Assembly: GCA_017540905.1 (NCBI GenBank)
Contig: JAFYAC010000034.1
Span: 1 to 35,152 of the forward strand
Source of the DNA: Kiritimatiellia bacterium
Lineage (GTDB): Bacteria > Verrucomicrobiota > Kiritimatiellia > CAIQIC01 > Lenti-01
DNA: 35,152 bases
Direction: 5' to 3'
In this document: piece after piece, positions 21,563 to 28,083 of the stretch
How the letters are laid out: the number at the start of each line of letters is the position of its first letter
How positions within the stretch are numbered: the first letter of the stretch is position 1
Translations under genes and position numbers: made by a program
Notes under the pieces: model-generated
Seen by the model: only the letters and a program-made list of their open reading frames with translations
Database searches by the model: none
Told to the model about the DNA's origin: nothing

Positions 21563-22582
21563 TTACGCCGTCTTCGCCTTGGCGTGTCCCATTCCGACGG
21601 GGCGGATGAGGTTGTAGGCCATCATCGCGGTGAGGAAGGCGGCGGAGAGCCAGTGGACCGGGCCGAGGGCGTGGGCGGCGCAGCAGGCGGATTGGGCCGC
21701 GGACGGGGCGGCGGCCATGACGGCGTTGACCAGGCAGCCGCACAGGATCGCGCCCGCGAGGATCGTCGCGACGTAGGCGGCGGCCGCCTTGCGGCCGATC
21801 AGGCTGGCGACCGTCGTCACGGACATGGCGTTCATCGCGGGGCCCACCATCAGGAACACGAACGCGGCGCCCGGCGAGACGCCTTTCATCACGAGGGATG
21901 CGGCGATGGGGATCGACGCCGTCGAGCAGACGTACATCGGGAAGCCGACGAGCGCCATCACCGGCATCGCCAGCCAGTCGCGGCCCCCGAAGGCGCCCGC
22001 GAAGAAGCCGTCCGGGACGAGCACGGTCACGAGCGCGGAGACGGCGAGGCCGATCGCGAGCGGCTTGACGACGGAGCCGAGCAGCCGCCGGTAGGCCTGC
22101 CACAGGATCGCGCGCAGTCCGCGGGAGACGGGCGCGGCGGCGTCTTCGGCCGGCGCGGAGGCGTCGTCGCCGCCGACGGCCGACACGACGGCCCCGCCGA
22201 CGAGCCCGGTGAACGCGGCGGCGAGGGGCCGGGCGATGGCGAAGACGGGGCCCATCAGGGCGTAGGTCGCGAGGATGGAGTCGATGCCGGTCTGGGGTGT
22301 GGAGATGAGGAAGGCGGCGGTGGCGCCCTTGCCGGCCCCGTTGCGGCGGAGGCCCGCGGCGATCGGCAGCACGCCGCAGGAGCAGATCGGCAGGGGCACG
22401 CCGATGAGCACGGCCCGCAGGATGCCGGAGAATCCGGACCGCCCGCCCATCACGCGGTTGACCCACGCGCGCGGGATCCACACGGCCATGACGCCGGCGG
22501 CGAAGAAACCGGCCACGAGCCAGGGCGACATCGCGGCGAAGACACTGGCGAACGCCATCAGCAGATCGAGGGCTTTTTCCAT
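21563..22582 (-). CDS. Permease of the ArsP/SO_0444 metal-efflux family
   Basis: 339 residues with about eight to ten membrane helices in two related halves. Each half has the signature of this permease group: VPLPICSCGVLPIAAGL with GATAAFLISTPQTGIDSI, and MYVCSTASIPIAASL with SPGAAFVFLMVGPAMN. Proteins of the group export arsenic compounds or Cu/Zn. The cysteines in CSCG and CSTAS are the likely metal contacts. A loop of Asp/Ala residues lies in the middle, and a CCAAH motif sits near the C-terminus. The gene follows a CsoR-type repressor with a 12-base gap, so copper or a similar soft metal is the likely signal. The exact substrate is not decided by sequence. Confidence 0.82.
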   Translation of the reverse strand: MEKALDLLMAFASVFAAMSPWLVAGFFAAGVMAVWIPRAWVNRVMGGRSGFSGILRAVLIGVPLPICSCGVLPIAAGLRRNGAGKGATAAFLISTPQTGIDSILATYALMGPVFAIARPLAAAFTGLVGGAVVSAVGGDDASAPAEDAAAPVSRGLRAILWQAYRRLLGSVVKPLAIGLAVSALVTVLVPDGFFAGAFGGRDWLAMPVMALVGFPMYVCSTASIPIAASLVMKGVSPGAAFVFLMVGPAMNAMSVTTVASLIGRKAAAAYVATILAGAILCGCLVNAVMAAAPSAAQSACCAAHALGPVHWLSAAFLTAMMAYNLIRPVGMGHAKAKTA

Positions 22583-22594
22583 GGTGCGTCCCTC

Positions 22595-22873
22595 CTATGC
22601 CATCTTCGAGAAATTCTCGAGCGCTTCGGCGAAGGACTCGATGGTTTCGTCGGCGTTGCCCTTCTCGATGCCCTCGCGCACGCAGTGGCGGAGGTGCCCG
22701 TCGAGAATCATGAACGAGATCCGGTGGAGGGCGCCGTTCACGGCGTTGAGCTGGGTGAGGATGTTCTCGCAGGGTTCGTCCCCGGCGAGCATCTTCTGGA
22801 TGCCGTTGAGCTGTCCGACGACCTTCTTCAGCCGCAGCTGGAGCGACGTCACGTCCACCATGCCTTTGTTCAT
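22595..22873 (-). CDS. csoR: CsoR-type copper-sensing transcriptional repressor
   Basis: 92 residues, all helical, the usual length of the CsoR/FrmR (DUF156) family. The Cu(I) ligand set of CsoR is conserved in spacing: C35 (DEPCENIL), H60 and C64 (GHLRHC). FrmR or RcnR would show other residues at these places. The family binds DNA without metal and releases it on Cu(I) binding. The start at 22873 is behind AAGGACAAGG; an ATG at codon 5 is possible. Its promoter contains a perfect inverted repeat, and the ArsP-like permease gene follows in the same operon, so this is a self-regulated metal-efflux unit. Confidence 0.88.
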   Translation of the reverse strand: MNKGMVDVTSLQLRLKKVVGQLNGIQKMLAGDEPCENILTQLNAVNGALHRISFMILDGHLRHCVREGIEKGNADETIESFAEALENFSKMA

Positions 22874-22917
22874 CTCGGAACCTTGTCCTTTCTCTCCCCC
22901 CCCCCGGAATGTGCATC

Positions 22918-22947
22918 ACCATACCATACCCCCGTATGGTATGTCAA
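22918..22947 (-). promoter_or_regulatory. csoR promoter with CsoR operator
   Basis: On the minus strand TTGACA (22947-22942) and TATGGT (22923-22918) are spaced by 18 bases. The spacer is the operator itself: 22921-22942 is ATACCATAC, four C and GTATGGTAT, a perfect 9 bp inverted repeat around a C/G run, the form known for CsoR sites. Binding would block RNA polymerase directly. Confidence 0.75.
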
Positions 22948-22971
22948 GCGATTGGCCGGGCACCCCACGGG

Positions 22972-23012
22972 TTTTCCAACGATTGGAAAAAAGTTTTCCA
23001 ATGGTTGGAAAA
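22972..23012. repeat. Two TTTTCCAA-TTGGAAAA palindromes in tandem
   Basis: 22972-22990 and 22994-23012 are each TTTTCCAA, three bases, TTGGAAAA. They are separated by three bases and lie just upstream of the csoR promoter. They may be binding sites or a short hairpin element. Confidence 0.5.
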
Positions 23013-23538
23013 CTTCCGGCCGGGCCCGGAACGCGGGAGGGGAACGGGCGGGAAACCTCACGCGGAGGCGCCGAGCGGCGGAGACGCAGAGCCCGGGGTT
23101 GCATTGAACAACATGAAAACCGCTTCGCGGACATTGAAAACGAGACAATTCGGACAACCCGGACAACGTTTGCAAGGGCGCCGAGCGGACAACTCCGCCC
23201 GGTTGAAAAGGATGAATGGGCTTGCGGGAGGGAAGCGAAGGAACGAGCTTGGTGGCTGGCGGGGAGAAATTGCCACGGGCCGGAATTGTAGTTGGACTTT
23301 TCGCTTGTTTTCCGCTTTCCCGTCACCTTGTGGGCGGACTGTCCGCGCTCCGACAGGATTTCAAGTCCGCGGAGCAGCATTCGAGATACGCTTGTGGATT
23401 TCCCCCTCCCGTTTCCCGCCCGCAATCTTGTCTCCTTTGTACCGTTTGTCTTTTTCGTCCCTCCCGCATCCCATTCTCGACTTTCCGCCGGGTTCATACA
23501 GCGGAGGAAAGCGGCAGGAACGCTTTTTGTCCAGGCGC
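23013..23538. other. Gap without a gene
   Basis: I see no credible gene. Open frames here are short and change composition along their length. The section 23390-23470 is pyrimidine-rich. A GCGCCGAGCGG sequence occurs at about 23070 and again near 23179. No promoter is evident. Confidence 0.4.
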
Positions 23539-24381
23539 TCAATCCAGCAGCGCCAGCAAGTGGCGGATGGATTCGAGGGCGGTTTCCAGCGGGATGTCGC
23601 GGGCGTAAGAGAACTGCCGGCGATATTTTTGCCAGATGGCACGGATGTCGCCGGAACGGGCCACGGCGTCGAGGATGGCGTGTTTGCGTGCCAGCAAGGG
23701 AAGGCTGTCGCGCCGTTCAAAGGTCGCCGCGACCGCCGCGTGGAAGACGTCCGGGCGGTAACGGCCGGAAGAAACGATTTTGTGGATGTCGTAGAAGTCG
23801 CGGGGACGGGTCGTCAACTCGCCGCGCTTCAAAAGCGTCTGGAGTTTTTCCGCGAGGAGGGTTTCCGTCGGGTAGGCCCAGAGGCGGATGCGGGGGGCTT
23901 CGCCGAACAGGTCGCCCCCTTCCAAGGGTTCGGGACCCGGCACGATGGCATCGCCCACCGTCATGTCGATGCCCAGGGCCAGGCGGATGGTGCCGAGCGT
24001 CGCGACGAGGGTAAAGCCGACCCCGCCGTATTCGTCGTCCTTGCGGATGGTTTCGCCGGGGCCCAGGGCGTACGCGATGCCGTCGCCGGCGTCCACCGAG
24101 CAGATTTCCGCGGGGACGCCGCGGAGGGTCGCTTCGTCACCGCGCGTGTCCAGCACCGTGGCGTCGATGTCCATGGTGGTGCGTTCGGCCAGTCCGAAAA
24201 GCGCCGCCATCAGGGTTCCGCCCTTGACGACGATGCGGTCGGCGTGTCCGCTCATGGCCACCCGCGCCAGGAACCGCTCCGCGAACCAGGCCTGCAACGC
24301 CGCCTGGGGCGCGATGCCCAGCCTTTTGGCGAGGTTGTTCGCCTTCGCCCGTACGCTCATCGACCGCGCCGAAGGGTTCAC
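23539..24381 (-). CDS. AbiEii-type toxin (nucleotidyltransferase)
   Basis: About 280 residues from a GTG at 24381 (or 273 from the ATG at 24360). It has the type IV toxin nucleotidyltransferase pattern: motif I KGGTLMAALFGLAERTTMDID, with GG and the two Asp, and the downstream ETLLAEKLQTLLKRGELTTRPRDFYDI. Related AbiEii proteins modify tRNA by adding nucleotides, which arrests growth and can abort phage infection. The GTG overlaps the antitoxin stop as GTGA, the coupling expected in this operon. The Lys of motif I and both Asp are present, so an active enzyme is likely. The gene ends next to a 591-base gap. Confidence 0.87.
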   Translation of the reverse strand: MNPSARSMSVRAKANNLAKRLGIAPQAALQAWFAERFLARVAMSGHADRIVVKGGTLMAALFGLAERTTMDIDATVLDTRGDEATLRGVPAEICSVDAGDGIAYALGPGETIRKDDEYGGVGFTLVATLGTIRLALGIDMTVGDAIVPGPEPLEGGDLFGEAPRIRLWAYPTETLLAEKLQTLLKRGELTTRPRDFYDIHKIVSSGRYRPDVFHAAVAATFERRDSLPLLARKHAILDAVARSGDIRAIWQKYRRQFSYARDIPLETALESIRHLLALLD

Positions 24382-25004
24382 AGCCACGCCCCCATCCGTT
24401 CGCGGAGCACGCGGCCGACCCGCAGCAGGCGGGCCCGTTCCGCGAGGCGGTTCAAATCCTTTCCCGGCCAGGCCGCATAGCGGCGGATGGCGTCGTTGAG
24501 GGTTTCCTCGTCGATGCGCCCGCGGGACCGCAGGAGGTCGCAGATGGTCCGCTCCGCGTCGTAGCACGGGACCTCGAATCCCGTCGGCGTCCGCGCCCGC
24601 GTCCGCCCCGCCCCCAGCCACGCCGTCTTGACATAATACGCCTTCATCAGCCCCGCGAAGGCGCGCGGCGGATTCGTACCCGTCGGAAGGGTGATGGAAT
24701 GCCGCACAGGACACCGCTCCGACAGCCTCAGCAGATACAGTGCGCTCTCGTGCGACAGGACCGCATCCGGCGCCAGCTTGAACAGGATTTCCAGGTCATC
24801 CGGGACGGCCTCCGGCGAGTGGTACACACCGCGCGCCACACGCCGCACTTTCCCTGCCTTGACCCACTTCGAGAGCCGCCCCCTGGAAATGCCCATCCGC
24901 GCGGCATCCTTCGTCCCGACGCATCGCCCGCCGGCCATCGCGTCCAGAAGCTGCTGATAGCGGTCGGATGGCGACATTGGATTGAACTTGGTCCTTGTTT
25001 TCAT
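24378..25004 (-). CDS. AbiEi-type antitoxin / transcriptional regulator
   Basis: About 208 residues. The N-terminal winged-helix part has GGRCVGTKDAARMGISRGRLSKWV, then VRRVARGVYHSP, which is typical of AbiEi antitoxins. The C-terminal domain carries DDLEILFKLAPDAVLSHESALYLL, TGFEVPCYDAERTICDLLRSRG and LAERARLLRVGRVLRERMG. Such antitoxins repress their own operon and counteract the AbiEii enzyme without direct binding (type IV). The start is uncertain: ATG at 25022, 25004 or 24977 are in frame and none has a convincing Shine-Dalgarno. The operon order (antitoxin first) is as usual. Confidence 0.83.
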   Translation of the reverse strand: MKTRTKFNPMSPSDRYQQLLDAMAGGRCVGTKDAARMGISRGRLSKWVKAGKVRRVARGVYHSPEAVPDDLEILFKLAPDAVLSHESALYLLRLSERCPVRHSITLPTGTNPPRAFAGLMKAYYVKTAWLGAGRTRARTPTGFEVPCYDAERTICDLLRSRGRIDEETLNDAIRRYAAWPGKDLNRLAERARLLRVGRVLRERMGAWL

Positions 25005-25022
25005 CTTTTGTATCCACCACAT

Positions 25023-25405
25023 ACTCCCCCATCACTCATCCTTCCACAAGTCCAAACTGACCGATGACGACCGTTTTCTTCCCTCCCGCATCCCTCCCGC
25101 ATCCCTGCCGCTCCCCATCCGCCGTGACGCGGCAGGATGCCTTCGGGCGCAGTGACAAGAGAACAGTGACAAGATGCGGGGCGGCCTTCGGTCGCGGATT
25201 CTCCCACTGGCGCGGCAGGATGGCGCACCCCCGGAAGTTGCGCGATGCTTGTTCAGATGGCTCCGCGCCCCTTCCGGAGGTGCGGCTTCCAGCCGCGCCG
25301 CTGGATGTGAGAATACTGAAAATGTTGGGTAATTCGCCTGTTTCCCGGGTTGGAGGGGCATCGCGGGCGGGACGCCCGCGCCCCCAGTGGGGGGCGACGG
25401 AGGCG
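25023..25405. other. Repeat-containing gap between two toxin-antitoxin operons
   Basis: No credible gene. Two adjacent TCCCTCCCGCATCCC-like units lie near 25080-25105. The ~88 bp repeat shared with 10.7 kb is at 25211-25299, and a strong hairpin, GCGGGCGGGACGCCCGC, sits near 25364. That hairpin could terminate transcripts coming from the VapC gene. Confidence 0.45.
25211..25299 (+). repeat. Dispersed ~88 bp repeat, copy 2
   Basis: Partner of 10756-10843, with 27 identical bases at its right end (25273-25299). It lies between the AbiE and Phd/VapC operons, less than 1 kb from the second REP transposase. Confidence 0.55.
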
Positions 25406-25789
25406 TCAGCAGATTGTGCGGACGCCGTATTGGGGGAAGCGGGCGTCGCCCGTCACGACCGGAAGGTCGTGCTGGAGGGCGGTCGCGATGATGATGCGGT
25501 CGGCCGGGTCCTTGTGGATGTCCGGCAATTGAGCGGCGCGGAGCATGGTTTCGTCGGTCGGCGGAAGGGAGGCCAGGCCGTACTGGTCCGCCAGTTCGGA
25601 GAGGAAGTCGCCGGGCGGGACGCCCAGTTCGATTTTGCCTTCCTTGGCCAGGCGGGCGAGTTCCCAGGCCGAGATGGAGGAGTAGTAGAGGGCCGGGGCG
25701 GCTTCGATCCGCCGTCTCGCGGCGGGCCCCAGGTCGCCGCCGCCCATGCCGAGCCAAAGCAGGGCGCAGGTGTCGAGCAGGAGGTTCAT
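25406..25789 (-). CDS. PIN-domain toxin, VapC type
   Basis: 127 residues with the four PIN acids in place: D6 (LLLDTCALLW), E43 (ISAWELARL), D94/D97 (HKDPADRIIIATAL) and D115 (VVTGDARF). VapC toxins are Mg-dependent RNases, often cutting tRNA. The form LLLDTxALLW and DPADRIIIATA is that of the group paired with Phd/YefM antitoxins. The ATG at 25789 overlaps the antitoxin stop as TGATG, which also decides against the upstream in-frame ATG at 25804. All active residues are retained, so a functional toxin is likely. Confidence 0.9.
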   Translation of the reverse strand: MNLLLDTCALLWLGMGGGDLGPAARRRIEAAPALYYSSISAWELARLAKEGKIELGVPPGDFLSELADQYGLASLPPTDETMLRAAQLPDIHKDPADRIIIATALQHDLPVVTGDARFPQYGVRTIC

Positions 25790-26028
25790 CAGGCATTTTC
25801 CCAAAGCGCCGAATCGTCGGCGAAAAGGTCGCCCTTGATTGCGATTTTCGCCCCGTATCCCGGCAGGGGGCGGATTTTCCGCGCACGGCCGACGGGGACG
25901 ATTTTGGCGACGGGATGCCCGTAGCGCATGATGGTGTAGGTGGCCATGCGGGATTCGACTTCCGCGAGGATGGCGGAAAAATGGGCCTTGGCTTCGTTGA
26001 CGTTCACGGCTGCGGTCGTTCCGGACAT
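25789..26028 (-). CDS. Phd/YefM-type antitoxin
   Basis: 79 residues. The N-terminal DNA-binding part is typical (TAAVNVNEAKAHFSAILAEVESR), with TIMRYGHPVAKIVP as the family's dimer strand. The C-terminal tail (KGDLFADDSALWENA) is the usual toxin-wrapping segment with DDS..LWE. It neutralises the VapC toxin and represses the operon. AAAGGAG lies six bases before the ATG at 26028. The stop overlaps the toxin start. No operator was identified in the AT-richer DNA upstream. Confidence 0.9.
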   Translation of the reverse strand: MSGTTAAVNVNEAKAHFSAILAEVESRMATYTIMRYGHPVAKIVPVGRARKIRPLPGYGAKIAIKGDLFADDSALWENA

Positions 26029-26178
26029 GGTGGCTCCTTTCGTTGCATGCGCGGCATGTTGGCAGAAGATGGTTTTTGGGTCAAGGTTGGTCTGTTGGTC
26101 TTGTCCTTGCACCCCATACGTGCGGGAAGAAACAAATGAGGATTGACTGAACATGGGTTCATTCGCTGTAATGTAAGC

Positions 26179-27219
26179 ATGGAAAAGAACGAGCAACAAG
26201 ATTCGGGCAGCAAAACCTACCGGTTGAAGGGGTTCGACTACACGAAGCCGTACTTCTACATGGTGACGCTGAAAAAGCGGGCGGGGTTGCCGGCGTTCTC
26301 GGCGCTCGCGCCTCCCGGGAAGCCGCCGGTGCGCGATGCAGAAGGGCGGGAATGCTGGTTGGCGCCCAATGCGGTCACGTTTGCGTTTTCCCGGGTGATC
26401 CGGGGGTTTGCGGACAAGTGGAGGTGTCTGGCGCCCATCAAATCGTTTGTGGTGATGCCGGACCATTTGCACCTGCTGCTCAAGATCGAAAAGGTGGCGG
26501 ATCCGGTTCCGCTGGGGACGTTGGTGGTGCAGCTGGTCAAGGGGTTGGGGGAGGCGTTCTGGAGGGCGGTGGAGGGGGATGGCCCGGCGGCCATCGGGCG
26601 GGAGGGCGACGGGGGGGCGCTGTCGCCGTCGGGCCGGGCGGCCGCGGGGCCGCCCCGTCCGCCGGTGTTCGAGAGAGCGTGGCACGACTGGATCGTGCTG
26701 AAGCGGGGGCAGTTGGAGGCGTTTGGGCGATACATCCGGGAGAATCCGTGGCGGGCGTGGCTGCGGCGGGAGAACCGGCGGTTTTTCACGAGGCCGGGAA
26801 AGCTCGGGTTTGCGGGGCGGGAGTGGTTCTCCTATGGCAATCCGGCGCTGCTGGAGCTGCCGGTGCTGGAGGCGTTCCGCTGCTCGCGGTCGTGGGCGGT
26901 GGACGGGGCGGAGTGGCGGGAGGCGATGGGGCGGGCGGAGCGCATCGGTCCCGGCGGGGCGGGAGTGGGGACGTTCATGAGTCCCTGCGAAAAGGCGTGC
27001 GGGGATGCCATCTACCGCGCGGGCGGCGCGCTGGTGGTGCTTTCGCCGGAGGGGTTTCCGGACCGCTGGCATCCACCGCGCGCGAAGGAAGCGCTGTGCG
27101 CCGCGGGGAGGATGCTCTTTCTCTCCCTTTACCCGCCCCAGGCCGCGCGGCCCGACAATGCCACGCTGTACCGCCGGTGCCACGAAATGGGGGACGTTCT
27201 CTTTTCTCCGAAAGCGTGA
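26179..27219 (+). CDS. REP-associated tyrosine transposase, second copy, with C-terminal extra domain
   Basis: 346 residues, closely related along the full length to the transposase at 7171-8190. The HUH pair is H96/H98 (VMPDHLHLLLK) and the tyrosine Y185 (YIRENPWRAW). The C-terminal half has the same blocks: FFTRPGKLGFAGREW, GPGGAGVGTFMSPCEKACG, AGGALVVLSPEGFPDRWHP and RCHEMGDVLF. The linker before the tyrosine helix is again encoded by a GC palindrome (26635-26657). The ATG at 26179 lacks a Shine-Dalgarno, and a TTG at 26143 is in frame. Third positions are G-rich. It stands beside two toxin-antitoxin operons in what looks like an accessory block. Confidence 0.85.
   Translation: MEKNEQQDSGSKTYRLKGFDYTKPYFYMVTLKKRAGLPAFSALAPPGKPPVRDAEGRECWLAPNAVTFAFSRVIRGFADKWRCLAPIKSFVVMPDHLHLLLKIEKVADPVPLGTLVVQLVKGLGEAFWRAVEGDGPAAIGREGDGGALSPSGRAAAGPPRPPVFERAWHDWIVLKRGQLEAFGRYIRENPWRAWLRRENRRFFTRPGKLGFAGREWFSYGNPALLELPVLEAFRCSRSWAVDGAEWREAMGRAERIGPGGAGVGTFMSPCEKACGDAIYRAGGALVVLSPEGFPDRWHPPRAKEALCAAGRMLFLSLYPPQAARPDNATLYRRCHEMGDVLFSPKA
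26635..26657 (+). repeat. GC palindrome within the second transposase gene
   Basis: GGGCGGCCGCGGGGCCGCCC can fold to a long stem. It falls in the same part of the gene (linker SPSGRAAAGPP) as the REP-like hairpin of the other transposase. Confidence 0.45.
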
Positions 27220-27253
27220 GGGTCGATGCGGGATGGTGCGCGGAAGGGACGCC

Positions 27254-27910
27254 TTACACGGAGGCGGGGGTCGCGGCGACGAGGCAGGTCCAGGTGCCGG
27301 TGGGGGCGCGGAGGCGGTGGAGGTCGGGGGGCGGGAAGCCGGCGGCGGCGAGGTGGAGGGAGAGTTCGCCGGGGGTGCGGACGTGCATGGAGGGAAGGGC
27401 GTCGGTCCAGACGCGGGCAGCTTCGGGGTCGTCGGCTTCGAGGAAGATGGCGAAGGTGCCGCCCGGCGCGAGGACGCGGGCGATTTCGCGGAAGGCCGCC
27501 ACGGGGTCGTGCCAGAAGTACACGGTCTCGCACGCGGTGACGAGGTCGAAGGCGGCGTCGGGCCAGGGAAGGGCCTCGACGGTGCCTTCGCGGATTTCCA
27601 TGCGTCCGGCGGCGACGGCGCGGCGGTTGCGGCGGCGGGCGGCGGCGACGGACGCCGGGGAGATGTCCACGCCCGCCAGCGTCGCCCCCGGGGCCCGCGC
27701 GGCCATGCGGCGGAGGAGTTCGCCGCCGCCGCATCCGGCGTCGAGGATGCATCCGGTGCGCGGGAGGGTAATCTGGGAGAGGCCGAATTCGTAAAGGGGG
27801 GAATGGCCGTGGTTCATGCTCCAGAGCATGAGGCGGCCGCCGATGGAATCCCCCGGCCGCGCGGCGTGGCGGATGAGGGAGGCGAGGCCGGGGATGTCGG
27901 TGATTCTCAT
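27254..27910 (-). CDS. Class I SAM-dependent methyltransferase
   Basis: 218 residues. The SAM-binding motif I is ILDAGCGGGELLRRM. Motif II region GATLAGVDISPASV, then EGTVEALPWPDAAFDLVTACETVYFW and REIARVLAPGGTFAIFLE, complete the usual order. The N-terminal helices (GGRLMLWSMNHGHSPLYEFGL) are like those of small-molecule methyltransferases. The substrate is unknown. The ATG at 27910 overlaps the TGA of the Cys-rich FeoB partner (ATGA), so it is translated as the last gene of the iron operon. The upstream extension in the frame is not coding. Confidence 0.87.
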   Translation of the reverse strand: MRITDIPGLASLIRHAARPGDSIGGRLMLWSMNHGHSPLYEFGLSQITLPRTGCILDAGCGGGELLRRMAARAPGATLAGVDISPASVAAARRRNRRAVAAGRMEIREGTVEALPWPDAAFDLVTACETVYFWHDPVAAFREIARVLAPGGTFAIFLEADDPEAARVWTDALPSMHVRTPGELSLHLAAAGFPPPDLHRLRAPTGTWTCLVAATPASV

Positions 27911-28083
27911 CGGGGGGTGGCTTTCTTGCCGTCGTGGCAGTGGCACTCGCCGCCCCCGCGGCGGGGGCACCCGCCGCAGGAGCACATGGCGCAGTAGTCG
28001 CCCTTGCCGGCGCGCCGCAGGAGCCGCCAGACGGCGAGTCCCGCGAGCGCCAGGACGACGGCGGTGACGGCGGCGCCGGCCAT
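27907..28083 (-). CDS. FeoB-associated Cys-rich membrane protein
   Basis: 58 residues with one N-terminal membrane helix (AAVTAVVLALAGLAVWRLLRR), then a Cys/His-rich tail with CAMCSCGGC and CHCHDGKK. Small proteins of this form are regularly found after feoB and may take part in ferrous iron transfer at the membrane. The start codon at 28083-28081 overlaps the feoB stop (TGATG). It is too short and too compositionally biased for a more exact name. Confidence 0.8.
   Translation of the reverse strand: MAGAAVTAVVLALAGLAVWRLLRRAGKGDYCAMCSCGGCPRRGGGECHCHDGKKATPR

Noticed and set aside
22916..23542. 208-residue minus frame in the gap downstream of csoR
   Set aside because: Composition changes along its length, there is no Shine-Dalgarno or domain, and it crosses the palindromes and the csoR promoter.
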